Source: Desulfobacteraceae bacterium (GTDB taxonomy: Bacteria; Desulfobacterota; Desulfobacteria; Desulfobacterales; Desulfosarcinaceae). From it: 64,000 bases of DNA. The DNA lies in assembly GCA_013003715.1 (NCBI GenBank), contig JABDIN010000046.1:62001-126000 (forward strand), given 5' to 3'. Below are positions 31,122 to 40,016 of this stretch, piece by piece (position 1 is the stretch's first letter; every line of letters starts with the position of its first letter). Made by a program: the position numbers and the translations under genes. Below the pieces are notes generated by a model that saw only the letters and a list, made by a program, of their open reading frames with translations, had not been told where the DNA came from and did no database searches.

Positions 31122-32981
31122 TCAAGCCTTATCTTTCACCGGAGAAATGGCATTCTCGGGGCAGATTTGGGCGCAGACAGCACATCCCACACACATGACC
31201 GGATCGATGGCGGGTCTGTCGTCCGCCATGTAGAATGCCGGGCATCCCAGTTCCTTCACACAATCCTGGTGATTCTTGCATCGGTCCGTGACCCGGAAGG
31301 ATTTCCGTTTTTTAACGCGTTCCAGTCCTTTGGCGAAGAGGACGCACACTTCTTCGCTGATGATTACCGAAACACCTTGATAATCGATGGCTTCCTTGAT
31401 GGCATCGATGCTCTTGTTGATCTTGAGGGGTTTGATGACGGTCACATGCTGTACGCCCAAGGATCTGACGACATTTTCAATGGAAACACGGCCGTAGCCG
31501 TCAAGTTTCCAATCATCCATCTGAACACCCGGATTGGGTTGATGACCGGTCATTGCTGTGGTGCCGTTATCCAGAATGACCAGCGTGAAGTTGTGATTGT
31601 TGAAGACGGCGCTGGCAAGTCCGGGTATTCCGGAATGGAAGAACGTGGAATCACCGATGAAAGAAATGACCTTGTCCCCGGTCACCTTCGAGAAGGCACC
31701 GGCGGTGCCGACCGAAGAACCCATGCAGATGAGAAAATCCGCCATGGACAGGGGTGGTAGAAAACCCAGGGTATAGCAGCCGATGTCCGTGGGGTAGATG
31801 GTGTTCCGGCCTACGGCAGCTTTTTTTACCGCATAGAAAGTGGCTCTGTGGGAACAACCGGCGCACAGGTTGGGCGGCCGGTTCGGAATCTCCGGCACAT
31901 CGGATGTGTCGGCGATTGCCGGCGGCGTGTAAGGTATGCCGAAGAAGTTTGCCATTGCCTGACGTGCAATAGCCGGGTTGAACTCATACAGCCGGGAGAA
32001 CAAATCCTTGTCTTTGCCTTTAATTTTCAGCGTCAACGCCTCTTCCTGGGCAAACGCCTTGACCGCTTCCTCGAGGAAAGGTTCGCCTTCTTCCGCCACC
32101 AGCACCTGGTCGCAGTCTTTCAGAAACGCCTTGATCTTTTGCTCCGGCAGCGGATTTGAAAAGCCGATTCTCAGAATACGGGTTTTATCCCCGATACCCA
32201 GATCCTTGACGGCGTCCGATACGTAATTGTAGCTGACACCGCTGCAAATGATCCCCCATTTGCCGGTGCCTTCAATGAAATTAAATGGGGACGTTTCAGA
32301 CAGCTCTTTTGCTTTTTCCAGTTTTTCAAGGAGTTTGACATGCAGCCGGCGGGAAATAGCCGGTACGGTGACGTAGTTCATCGGGTCTTTGTCAAACTTG
32401 CCTTCGGGTTTTCCGATATTCAAGGGTTTAAGATCGACCGGGGCGGTGGAGTGGTTGATCCGTGTGGTGGTTCTGAAAAGCACCGGCACCTGGAGTTGCT
32501 CGGATATGCCAAGTGCCTGGCCGACCATCTCCTTGGCCTCTTCAACGGAAGAGGGCTCGAGCATGGGGAGTCCGCCCAGTTTTGCATAGTAGCGATTGTC
32601 CTGTTCGTTCTGGCTGGAGAACATGAACGGATCGTCCGCCGTCAGCACCACCAGGCCGGCCTTGACGCCGACGTAAGCCAATGTCATCAGCGCGTCAGCC
32701 GCCACATTCAATCCGACATGTTTCATGATGGCCATGCTGCGAACACCTGAATTCGCGGCTGCGGCCGCCATTTCCATGGCGACTTTTTCATTGGCGCTGT
32801 ACTCGAAGTACAAGTCGCTTTCCTGGGAGATTTGAAAAAAATTCAATGAAATCTCCGATGACGGTGTGCCCGGATAAGTTGCCGCAAAGGCAAGCCCTGC
32901 TTCCAAGGCCCCCCTGGCGATGGCTTCATTACCGAGAACCATCATTTTTTTGCTCTGGTCATTCGTCAGTAATTTGTGCAT
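31122..32981 (-). CDS. iorA: indolepyruvate:ferredoxin oxidoreductase, alpha subunit
   Basis: A 619-residue thiamine-diphosphate enzyme subunit. N-terminal pyrimidine-binding domain begins GNEAIARGALEAGLAFAATYPGTPSSEI. The TPP-binding domain contains CAGCSHRATFYAVKKA and the GDSTFFHSGIPGLASAVFNNHNFTLVILDN magnesium motif. The C-terminus has a ferredoxin domain: DRCKNHQDCVKELGCPAF and CVGCAVCAQICP provide ligands for two [4Fe-4S] clusters. It converts indole-, phenyl- or 4-hydroxyphenylpyruvate to the arylacetyl-CoA and reduces ferredoxin. Reduced ferredoxin may feed the HgdC-type activator encoded downstream. Confidence 0.94.
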   Translation of the reverse strand: MHKLLTNDQSKKMMVLGNEAIARGALEAGLAFAATYPGTPSSEISLNFFQISQESDLYFEYSANEKVAMEMAAAAANSGVRSMAIMKHVGLNVAADALMTLAYVGVKAGLVVLTADDPFMFSSQNEQDNRYYAKLGGLPMLEPSSVEEAKEMVGQALGISEQLQVPVLFRTTTRINHSTAPVDLKPLNIGKPEGKFDKDPMNYVTVPAISRRLHVKLLEKLEKAKELSETSPFNFIEGTGKWGIICSGVSYNYVSDAVKDLGIGDKTRILRIGFSNPLPEQKIKAFLKDCDQVLVAEEGEPFLEEAVKAFAQEEALTLKIKGKDKDLFSRLYEFNPAIARQAMANFFGIPYTPPAIADTSDVPEIPNRPPNLCAGCSHRATFYAVKKAAVGRNTIYPTDIGCYTLGFLPPLSMADFLICMGSSVGTAGAFSKVTGDKVISFIGDSTFFHSGIPGLASAVFNNHNFTLVILDNGTTAMTGHQPNPGVQMDDWKLDGYGRVSIENVVRSLGVQHVTVIKPLKINKSIDAIKEAIDYQGVSVIISEEVCVLFAKGLERVKKRKSFRVTDRCKNHQDCVKELGCPAFYMADDRPAIDPVMCVGCAVCAQICPENAISPVKDKA

Positions 32982-33066
32982 TACCTTCCCCTCATTGAAA
33001 TTTTAAAATTTATAGGAACTTTCCTGACCGCGCGATGCCTACACCCTGCGTTTCAATATAATATAT

Positions 33067-33762
33067 TTACAATTTGTCCTGTTTTGAATATTTCTCAAGA
33101 CCGCCGATTATAAAAAACACCAACCGGTCCAGGTGCTGCTTGTCCGACTTGTTTCTCAAATTCCAGCCTCTCAAGGGTAAAAAAACCATCAAGTAGGACA
33201 GCAGGTTCGCGAAAAACTGAATTTCATCATCCGTCGGCAGCACCATTTCCGCGTCCTTTAACAAGATTCGCCAATAGCCCACCACATTCTTGTCGTCCAT
33301 TTCCATGACCACACGGAGGAACTTTTTTTCAAGGTATTTGGTTTCCGTGTAAATGAAAGAGATCAGGTCCTTGTTGTCGACCATGAACTCAAGGGTGTGG
33401 TAAAGGGCTTTTGTCAATTTTTCCTTTGGATCCACGGTATTTTCGATGCCGGATTCCACCAGATGATTGACCCATACCCGCTGCATATGTTGATAAATGA
33501 GAAATAAAACGTCGTCTTTGGAAGAAATATAGTGGTAAAGCTGGCCCATGGACATTCCGGAGGCAATGGCGATTTCGCGGATGGTGGTTCTGTGGTAGCC
33601 CTTTTCAAAAAATTTCCGGCAGGCCCCGGAGATGATCTGCTGGTGCTTGTGTAGGACGAGATCGATATTCTTAGATGCGTTTTTAATGGTGGACAACGAC
33701 AATGTTTCGCCTTGCAGTGTTGTCTTATGCAATTTTTGAGTCTGGTTGTTCGGCGTCGTCAT
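33067..33762 (-). CDS. TetR-family transcriptional regulator
   Basis: A 231-residue regulator with an unusual 37-residue N-terminal extension before the TetR DNA-binding domain (IISGACRKFFEKGYHRTTIREIAIASGMSMGQLYHYISSKDDVLFLIYQHM). The ligand domain resembles regulators of acyl-CoA metabolism. It lies between the ring-cleavage genes and iorA, all on the minus strand. Its promoter region shares a 23-bp element with the oah promoter (see 33884-33913 and 40017-40047), so it may repress itself and the whole block, with release by an aromatic or acyl-CoA ligand. The ligand is inferred only. Confidence 0.88.
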   Translation of the reverse strand: MTTPNNQTQKLHKTTLQGETLSLSTIKNASKNIDLVLHKHQQIISGACRKFFEKGYHRTTIREIAIASGMSMGQLYHYISSKDDVLFLIYQHMQRVWVNHLVESGIENTVDPKEKLTKALYHTLEFMVDNKDLISFIYTETKYLEKKFLRVVMEMDDKNVVGYWRILLKDAEMVLPTDDEIQFFANLLSYLMVFLPLRGWNLRNKSDKQHLDRLVFFIIGGLEKYSKQDKL

Positions 33763-33883
33763 TGGTTACCGGCTTTATCCATTATGGGAATCGAGCGGGC
33801 GCTCGCTCTACGTATCGAGAAAAATATAGTGACCCCATGGTTAAAAATGAATTTCATTCAAAAAAGTGAAGATCATAAACGTG

Positions 33884-33913
33884 ATTTACCAGCTACTTTA
33901 TAGCTATGTCAAG
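33884..33913 (-). promoter_or_regulatory. putative promoter and TetR operator upstream of the tetR gene
   Basis: On the minus strand TTGACA (33912-33907) and GTAAAT (33889-33884) are 17 bases apart. Between and over them lies TAGCTATAAAGTAGCT, with TAGCTA-type half-elements about 10 bp apart. Positions 33891-33913 match 40025-40047 at 20 of 23 bases. Nothing else was recognised in the 33763-34032 gap. Confidence 0.55.
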
Positions 33914-34032
33914 CTTATTCTGTTCCGGTTCGAACCGTCGGATCATCTGCGCCCGCAAGCCGATTCTCCGTGACCGGTGCCGGGGTTTGGCGTGCAAAAC
34001 CCCGGTCTTGTCAGTGGCGCCGGATGGGTGTT

Positions 34033-35103
34033 TCAGGGCACCAGAATCGGCCGTTCAAGGATTTTCCGGCTGTGAACGGTTTCAAAAATTTCATTGATCT
34101 GATCCAGTTGAAACGTTTTCACAAACGGGCCGAGTTTGACTTTCCCGGCGAGCACGAGGTCCACCGTCGGCCGGTAGTATTTGGGGATGCATCCCCAGTT
34201 GCCACGGACAGTGGCGTGAAACGCCATCAGGTTCGACAACCGTACATCCACGGTGGCCATGGTGAACCCCACAATGGACAGGGAGGCGCCGTAAGTCAAA
34301 AGACCAAATGCCGTTTGCTGTCCGGGTGCCGTGCCTGAAGTTTCAAATATTTTCCATTCCGTCCGACGTTTACCTGCTTCTTTAACGAATCCGGAGACCT
34401 GTTTTCGCAGATCCTTAAACGGGATTTCTTTTGAATTGAATGTTTTGTCTACATAGGGGGATATCGCTTCGAGCTTGGCCGGATCGATATCGATGGCGAT
34501 CACCGTGGCGCCGAAGGATTTGGCGATTTGTGCACCGAATCCGCCGACACCGCCGACACCGATAAAAATAGCCGTGTCCGCTTCGGTCAGTCCGGACTCG
34601 ATAATGGCCTGATAAGGCGTGGTGATGGCATCCGCCACAACGGAGAGTTCCGCCAGACTGATGTCGGCTTCTCCCACCGGTTTATAATTCTCATCCACGG
34701 GCACCTCACACAACTGTGCGGCCGGTACGACAATATGTGATGCAAATCCACCTTGAATATCGTTCCCCGGCATTTTCTGGGCGGAGCAGATGTTGCCGAA
34801 ATCCCTGTTGCACACATCGCAGTCACCACAGGGCATTACCGCCGGCACCACCACGGCCTTCTTATCCCAGGCCTCCGCTCCGGGACCCGTGGCGTCGACA
34901 ATGCCGCTGATCTCGTGGCCCAGTGTCAGGGGTAGGGGAGACCGGGTGCGGACACCGTCATAGTAAAATCCCAAATCCGTATGACAGACGCCGCAACCGG
35001 CGACCTTCAGCCGCACTTCGCCCGCTTGGGGATCGGGAATGGGACTTTCGGTTTTTTCCAATGGTTTGCCTGCTGCCGTGAATTGCCAGGATATCATTGA
35101 CAT
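34033..35103 (-). CDS. had: 6-hydroxycyclohex-1-ene-1-carbonyl-CoA dehydrogenase
   Basis: A 356-residue zinc alcohol dehydrogenase. Catalytic-zinc residues lie in AGCGVCHTDLGFYYDGV and LTLGHEISG; structural zinc cysteines in PCGDCDVCNRDFGNIC; the NAD loop is GVGGVGGFGAQIA. The GVCHTDLGFYYDGV stretch is characteristic of Had (BamQ), which oxidises 6-hydroxycyclohex-1-ene-1-carbonyl-CoA to the 6-oxo compound after Dch. The ATG at 35103 follows AAGGAG by about nine bases. A small CxxC protein gene and dch lie just upstream. Function is strongly supported by dch and oah in the same run. Confidence 0.9.
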   Translation of the reverse strand: MSMISWQFTAAGKPLEKTESPIPDPQAGEVRLKVAGCGVCHTDLGFYYDGVRTRSPLPLTLGHEISGIVDATGPGAEAWDKKAVVVPAVMPCGDCDVCNRDFGNICSAQKMPGNDIQGGFASHIVVPAAQLCEVPVDENYKPVGEADISLAELSVVADAITTPYQAIIESGLTEADTAIFIGVGGVGGFGAQIAKSFGATVIAIDIDPAKLEAISPYVDKTFNSKEIPFKDLRKQVSGFVKEAGKRRTEWKIFETSGTAPGQQTAFGLLTYGASLSIVGFTMATVDVRLSNLMAFHATVRGNWGCIPKYYRPTVDLVLAGKVKLGPFVKTFQLDQINEIFETVHSRKILERPILVP

Positions 35104-35216
35104 GAGAAAATCTCCTTGTCGATGTACACCTATTTCCTGAAAAGATGAAATTCTCAACGGCTTACCGTTTCAGGTTCGGGTGCAATATGGTTGTGATAAA
35201 AATAAAAAAGCGTCGA

Positions 35217-35432
35217 TTATCCTTTGCCCATACGGGTATATATGGTTTTATACCTGTCGGCGGTACCTTTCAAACACGAGTTGCATGCCGGTTCGGCAAG
35301 CGCATCAAAGGGCTCGAGGAGGACCTCATAGCCGAGCGCTTCATACGTATTCAACATTTCCGTGAGACGCGGCTCGTCATACGTCGATCGCTTCTCCCAC
35401 CCGTCGTTCTCCAATTCATGCTGTCTGATCAC
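35217..35432 (-). CDS. small CxxC protein between dch and had
   Basis: About 71 residues if started at GTG 35432; the frame is open to an ATG at 35504, which would overlap the end of dch. The acidic, well-behaved sequence includes EALGYEVLLEPFDAL, then CNSCLKG (Cys 50 and 53) and the tail DRYKTIYTR. This looks coding rather than random, and it fills an otherwise empty gap in a tight gene run. A single CxxC could bind metal as a dimer or do redox chemistry. I do not recognise a named family; a role linked to ring-cleavage enzymes is inferred only from position. Confidence 0.6.
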   Translation of the reverse strand: MIRQHELENDGWEKRSTYDEPRLTEMLNTYEALGYEVLLEPFDALAEPACNSCLKGTADRYKTIYTRMGKG

Positions 35433-35457
35433 CGGTCCGGCCTGTTCTGCACATTCG

Positions 35458-36228
35458 TTATTTATTTTTCCAGGAGGGTTTGCGTTTCTCCTCAAAGCTG
35501 GCAATACCTTCCAATGTGTCTTCGGTGCGCATCAAGGTGTTGAGGAACAGATCGCTGACCCCTTCAATGGCCTGGGTGAAGCCGAGCCCCACATGTTTTT
35601 TGACCGCGCGTTTATTAAGCCGGATAATCAACGGGCTGTTGTATTGGATTTCCTTGATGAGGCGTTCGATTTTTTCCGTGAACTCAGCCTCTGTGGTTAC
35701 CTGGGACACAAACCCGAGACGCCGGGCTTCTTCCGCAGAATACCGTTTTCCGGTGGTACATACCTCGATGGCTTTGGCCGGTCCCACCAGCTGTGGGAGA
35801 CGGATGGCCGCATAGGGCGGGAAAAAGCCCAACTTGATTTCGGGTTGTCCGAATACCGCGTTTTCCGAGGCGGCCACAATGTCGCACGCGATGGCCAGTT
35901 CCATGCCACCGCCAAGGCAGGCGCCATGAACCGCGGCAATGGTGGGCACTTCGAGCTGTTCGATGAGCTCGAAAATACGATTGAACGTGGAGACCATCTG
36001 CCGGACCATCTCCGGTTTATGATCCGCCACTTCAACGCCCGCGCACCAACTTGGGCCATCACCGTAGAAAACAACACATTTTAAATCCTCATCCGCGATC
36101 AAGGTCTCGAGCTGACCGTTGAGTTCGTTCATCATCTCGATATCGAGGACATTATGTTTTGGCCGTGCCAGCGTAATCCGGGCGATGCCATCCTCGTTTA
36201 CCAGTTTTAGATTTTTCAGTTCCGCCAT
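35458..36228 (-). CDS. dch: cyclohexa-1,5-diene-1-carbonyl-CoA hydratase
   Basis: A 256-residue crotonase-fold protein. The oxyanion-hole segments are WCAGVEVADHKPEM and the GACLGGGMELAIACDIVAAS region, then FGQPEIKLGFFPPYAA. The VADHKPE stretch and the overall length fit Dch (BamR), which adds water to cyclohexa-1,5-diene-1-carbonyl-CoA, the product of benzoyl-CoA reduction. Had and Oah, the next two enzymes, are in the same run. A general enoyl-CoA hydratase is the alternative, but context favours Dch. Confidence 0.87.
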   Translation of the reverse strand: MAELKNLKLVNEDGIARITLARPKHNVLDIEMMNELNGQLETLIADEDLKCVVFYGDGPSWCAGVEVADHKPEMVRQMVSTFNRIFELIEQLEVPTIAAVHGACLGGGMELAIACDIVAASENAVFGQPEIKLGFFPPYAAIRLPQLVGPAKAIEVCTTGKRYSAEEARRLGFVSQVTTEAEFTEKIERLIKEIQYNSPLIIRLNKRAVKKHVGLGFTQAIEGVSDLFLNTLMRTEDTLEGIASFEEKRKPSWKNK

Positions 36229-36323
36229 GATGCTTACCCCGTATGCTGTGGTGGATTGCCATATCGATAAGCAACCGCCCGCCGTGTAAGGGATGCTCCT
36301 GAAATCGGACGGTGCTTAAAATC

Positions 36324-36755
36324 TCAAGCCTTCTTGAACACGTAATTAAGCTGACCATTGGGTAAGGTGTTCACGGCCGCTGTCATTTCCATGCCGATTT
36401 TAAGTTCGTCCACATCGATACCGTCGGCAATCCTGCCGAACACCTTATAATCACCGTAGTCCAGCACGGCGATGCTGTAGGGCAGGTCGCCTTCGAACCC
36501 CTGGGGGCCGTATTTCAGTGTGCTGTAAGTGATCAATTTCCCGTTACCATCCACATCAAACCACGTCATATCGGTGGTCAGGCATTTGTGGCAGTCCGCC
36601 CGCGGGGGGAAGAATTTTATACCGCACCCATTGCATTGCGTGCCGGTGACTTTACCGGATTCCAGGTTCGTAATAAAATCATTCACCCGGGTGGTGGCCG
36701 TGAAGCTGACCGTCCCGAATTTTTTAAACCGATCATCTATCTCTTTTTTGCCCAT
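36324..36755 (-). CDS. DUF35 OB-fold/zinc-ribbon protein, thiolase partner
   Basis: A 143-residue protein. The rubredoxin-like zinc ribbon is CNGCGIKFFPPRADCHKCL (two CxxC pairs), followed by an OB-fold (GKLITYSTLKYGPQGFEGDLPYSIAVLDYGDYKVFGRI). DUF35 proteins form complexes with thiolase-like enzymes and help bind acyl-CoA; in toluene degradation BbsA does this for the BbsB thiolase. The thiolase gene ends 26 bases upstream, so the two probably form one complex. Confidence 0.88.
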   Translation of the reverse strand: MGKKEIDDRFKKFGTVSFTATTRVNDFITNLESGKVTGTQCNGCGIKFFPPRADCHKCLTTDMTWFDVDGNGKLITYSTLKYGPQGFEGDLPYSIAVLDYGDYKVFGRIADGIDVDELKIGMEMTAAVNTLPNGQLNYVFKKA

Positions 36756-36781
36756 ATGATTGTCTCCCGTTTGATACCGGA

Positions 36782-37948
36782 TTATCTGCCAAGAATGGTT
36801 ACATTGCCATAAAGTCCGACCCCCCCGATGTTATGAACCAGGCCGATCCCGGGGTCTTTGACCTGCATGTCGCCGGCTTCGCCGCGCAGTTGCAGGACAA
36901 TGGTTCGAATCTGGGAACCACCGGTGGCCCCGATGGGGTGCCCTTTGGAAAGAAGGCCGCCGTCGACATTCACGGGAATGCTGCCCTCCTTATACGTCTC
37001 TTTGCTCTGGATCAGTTCCTTCCCACCGCCGGGTTCGGCAAAACCCAGGTTTTCATAGGCCATCATTTCGGCAATGGTAAAACAATCGTGCACCTCTGCG
37101 ACATCGACATCCTTCGGCCCGATACCGGCCATTTTATATGCATTTTCCGCGGCCAGTTTTGCAGCTTGAAGCCCGGTGAACAAATCTCTTCCGGCCAGAT
37201 TTACGCTGGCGGTGGCGGCACCGACACCGAGGATCCATACCGGTTTTTTACACAAGGCCCTGGCTTTTTTTTCGCTGGCAACGATCACGCAGGAACTCCC
37301 GTCCGCATTGGCGCAACAGTCCCCGACTCTCAATGGTGCAGCCACGGGACCGGCCATAACACTTTCCGGATCGCTGAACATCTCATGGGTGACCTGCTTG
37401 CGGTAGACAGCCTTGTCGTTGATCTGGCCATAGGTGGAGGCTTTCACCCGGATGGCAGCCAAGTCTTCGGGTTTTGTGCCGTATTTATCCATGTGAGCGG
37501 TGGCGTACATGGCATAATAAGCGGGCATCATCGTGCCGAACGGGCTTTCCCATTGGATATCCGCTCCCCGCCCCATTCTCTCCTGTGATTCCGCCGAAGA
37601 TATTTCAGACATTTTTTGAAATCCAACCACGGCGACGGCATCATGAAGCCCGGATTCCACCAGCGAATAGGCCAGCCGGACCCCCATGCTGCTCGACGAA
37701 CACAAACTCTCCACATAAAAGGTCGGCTGGGGGTTAAGGCCGAGATATTCGGCAAATATCCCCGCCGGTGATCTTTGTTTGTCATATTCCGGGGCTGAGC
37801 AGATAACGGATGCATCGATATCCGCGGTGGTTATATGGGCATCATTCAAGGCGTCCTTGAATCCTTCAAAGGCCAACTCCCTCACAGATCCCGGGTATTG
37901 TCGAACGAAACTGCTTTGACCCACACCGATGATTGCTACTTTTCCCAT
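36782..37948 (-). CDS. thiolase (SCP2/BbsB-like)
   Basis: A 388-residue thiolase-superfamily protein of the SCP2 type. The likely nucleophile is Cys 83 in YVESLCSSSSMGVR; other motifs are VAEVHDCFTIAEMM, the catalytic GHPIGATGGSQ, and HNIGGVGLYGN replacing the usual CxG end. With its DUF35 partner and the neighbouring SDR it probably cleaves a 3-oxoacyl-CoA, for example 3-oxopimelyl-CoA to glutaryl-CoA and acetyl-CoA after ring opening. The pairing resembles BbsAB of benzylsuccinate beta-oxidation. Confidence 0.88.
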   Translation of the reverse strand: MGKVAIIGVGQSSFVRQYPGSVRELAFEGFKDALNDAHITTADIDASVICSAPEYDKQRSPAGIFAEYLGLNPQPTFYVESLCSSSSMGVRLAYSLVESGLHDAVAVVGFQKMSEISSAESQERMGRGADIQWESPFGTMMPAYYAMYATAHMDKYGTKPEDLAAIRVKASTYGQINDKAVYRKQVTHEMFSDPESVMAGPVAAPLRVGDCCANADGSSCVIVASEKKARALCKKPVWILGVGAATASVNLAGRDLFTGLQAAKLAAENAYKMAGIGPKDVDVAEVHDCFTIAEMMAYENLGFAEPGGGKELIQSKETYKEGSIPVNVDGGLLSKGHPIGATGGSQIRTIVLQLRGEAGDMQVKDPGIGLVHNIGGVGLYGNVTILGR

Positions 37949-38020
37949 TCGCTGTTCCTTTATTCTTTTTAAGGATCACCCCGGAAAAAAGGGGCGACCC
38001 CTGATTTGCGATTAGCCGGC

Positions 38021-38770
38021 TTAAATATACTGGCCGCCGTCAACCTTCAGAATCTCACCTGTGATATGCCTGGATTTGTCCGAGGCCAGAAATGAGATGG
38101 CATAGGCGAGATCTTCGGGTTGTCCCACCCGTTTGGTGACGATTTCGGCCATGGCCAAATCAACAATTTTATCCCTTGCATCGGAGTTTTTAAGCATGGC
38201 GGTTTCTATAAGCCCGGGGGCGACGGCATTCACGGTCACACCGAAGGCGCCAAGTTCCTTGGCAACCGCTTTGGTATAGCCGATGATGCCGGCCTTGGAT
38301 GCCGAATAGTTCGTCTGCCCGAATTTGCCGCGCAAACCGTTTATGGACGTAACATTGATGATTCTACCGTATTTCTGGTCTTTGAACAGCGGTGCCGTAT
38401 GACGGGTGAAGTTAAAATAGCCTTTCAGATTCACTTCAAGTACCCGGTCCCATTGCTCTTCGGTCATTTTCCAGCACACACCGTCCCAGTTCATACCGGC
38501 ATTGTTGACAAGAATGTCAATACGGCCGAATGCCTGAAGCGCGGCATCAACAACTTTATTGGCCTCTTCAAACGATGAGATATCGCATTTTATGGCCAGG
38601 GCCTTACGTCCCATTCCCTTGATTTCAGCCGCCACTTCCTCTGCTTCTTCCTTGTGTTTCCGGTAGGTGAGGCAGACATTTGCACCTTCCTTGGCCAGAT
38701 CCAGGGATGCGGCGGTACCGATTCCCTGAGAACCACCGGTAACAATGGCGTTTTTACCTTCTAACAACAT
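38021..38770 (-). CDS. short-chain dehydrogenase/reductase (3-hydroxyacyl-CoA dehydrogenase candidate)
   Basis: A 249-residue SDR. Cofactor loop TGGSQGIGTAASLDLA, NNAG motif (VNNAGMNWDG), catalytic Ser in NVTSINGLRG, and YxxxK in YSASKAG. It reads like FabG/PhaB. Lying 11 bases after oah and before the thiolase, it most likely oxidises the ring-opening product 3-hydroxypimelyl-CoA to the 3-oxo form rather than serving fatty-acid synthesis. Cofactor preference was not determined. Confidence 0.88.
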   Translation of the reverse strand: MLLEGKNAIVTGGSQGIGTAASLDLAKEGANVCLTYRKHKEEAEEVAAEIKGMGRKALAIKCDISSFEEANKVVDAALQAFGRIDILVNNAGMNWDGVCWKMTEEQWDRVLEVNLKGYFNFTRHTAPLFKDQKYGRIINVTSINGLRGKFGQTNYSASKAGIIGYTKAVAKELGAFGVTVNAVAPGLIETAMLKNSDARDKIVDLAMAEIVTKRVGQPEDLAYAISFLASDKSRHITGEILKVDGGQYI

Positions 38771-38781
38771 CAGCCTCTCCT

Positions 38782-39915
38782 TTACGTTTGTGGTTTGCCC
38801 ATGACATCAGCCATGAATTCGGTGTTGAACTCGGCGCCCTTAATTTGCTGCCGGCGGAATTCGATGAAATCAATGGTATCCTGGCCGGTGATGCGTTTGG
38901 TATTGAATGCATTGAAACCCAGGAATGCTTCACCGTTCATATTGGCGGCCAGCCAATGGCGATTGATGGTTTTAGCCTGATCCCAGAAGAATCTTTTCTT
39001 CAGGCGGATACCCTCGACGCTTTTGATCAGGCAACCTGGAAACAGATTGGTAAATGTCCAGAGAATTTTATGGATTTCCGCATCCAGCAGCGTAAAATCG
39101 ATGGTGGCCGTTTTGACAATGTCACGGGCTTTTTTGGCCGCGTCACCGGATTTGTATTCGCCGTAAACGATTTCGCCGTCGGCCAGCCACTCTTCGGTGA
39201 CGATCGCCGGGTTCCTCACCCACTTGTCACCATCTTTAATGACCGGCACACACTTGGAAATGAGTCCCAGCCGTTTCATTTTATATGCGCTCCACATTTC
39301 GCAGGATACGCAGTTCCACATGGCCAGTTCCATGGGCAGCATCCAGGGCAGAAAATCCGTACTGCCACCGTCCGGAGCGGAACCATGCTTCGGGCCGGCC
39401 TGGCCGAAAATAGCCAGATCCGAGGAAAGTGTCAGGTCGCAGGCCATGCCGATTTCCTGGCCGCCGGCGACACGCATACCGTTTACACGGCAAATCGTCG
39501 GTTTTTTACAATTCAGGATCGCATCCACCATGGCATTGAACAGGTCCATGTAAGAGCCGTATTCATTCGGACGCCGGGCATAATACTCCGCATATTCTTT
39601 AGTGTTCCCGCCGGTGCAGAATGCCTTGTCACCCACCGCCGTGAACACTGCCGCCACCACACTGTTGTCGGCGGAGGCCCGCTGAAAACCGGAGATAACA
39701 CCTTTTACCATTTCCGTTGTATAGGAATTGTATTGTTTCGGATTGTTTAAGATGATCCAGGCGGTGTAGAGACCTTCGACCACATTCCCCTGTTGGTCGA
39801 TGACGGGTTTTTTTTCAAAAACAACACCCGGTGCCGCATCGGAAAAATGCTCTTCACCCCACAGATAATGGTTCTTTGTGCCCGATTCTCTCGGCAACCA
39901 GCTTAAATCACTCAT
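38782..39915 (-). CDS. oah: 6-oxocyclohex-1-ene-1-carbonyl-CoA hydrolase (ring-cleaving)
   Basis: A 377-residue crotonase-fold enzyme of the Oah/BamA type, the marker of anaerobic aromatic degradation. It starts with WLPRESGTKNHYLWGEEHF and contains the family-specific AFCTGGNTKEYAEYYARRPNEYG and GPKHGSAPDGGSTDFLPW stretches. It hydrates the double bond and hydrolyses the ring C-C bond to give 3-hydroxypimelyl-CoA. It is the first gene of the minus-strand block and has its own promoter about 100 bases upstream. Confidence 0.95.
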   Translation of the reverse strand: MSDLSWLPRESGTKNHYLWGEEHFSDAAPGVVFEKKPVIDQQGNVVEGLYTAWIILNNPKQYNSYTTEMVKGVISGFQRASADNSVVAAVFTAVGDKAFCTGGNTKEYAEYYARRPNEYGSYMDLFNAMVDAILNCKKPTICRVNGMRVAGGQEIGMACDLTLSSDLAIFGQAGPKHGSAPDGGSTDFLPWMLPMELAMWNCVSCEMWSAYKMKRLGLISKCVPVIKDGDKWVRNPAIVTEEWLADGEIVYGEYKSGDAAKKARDIVKTATIDFTLLDAEIHKILWTFTNLFPGCLIKSVEGIRLKKRFFWDQAKTINRHWLAANMNGEAFLGFNAFNTKRITGQDTIDFIEFRRQQIKGAEFNTEFMADVMGKPQT

Positions 39916-40016
39916 GTGTTTCCTCCTTTGGATACGTACAAATTTCTGAATTTACTCGGATTTGGAACCGACCTATGATGGATTAAAAATGATTTGCTAA
40001 TTATTCACATCTTAGC

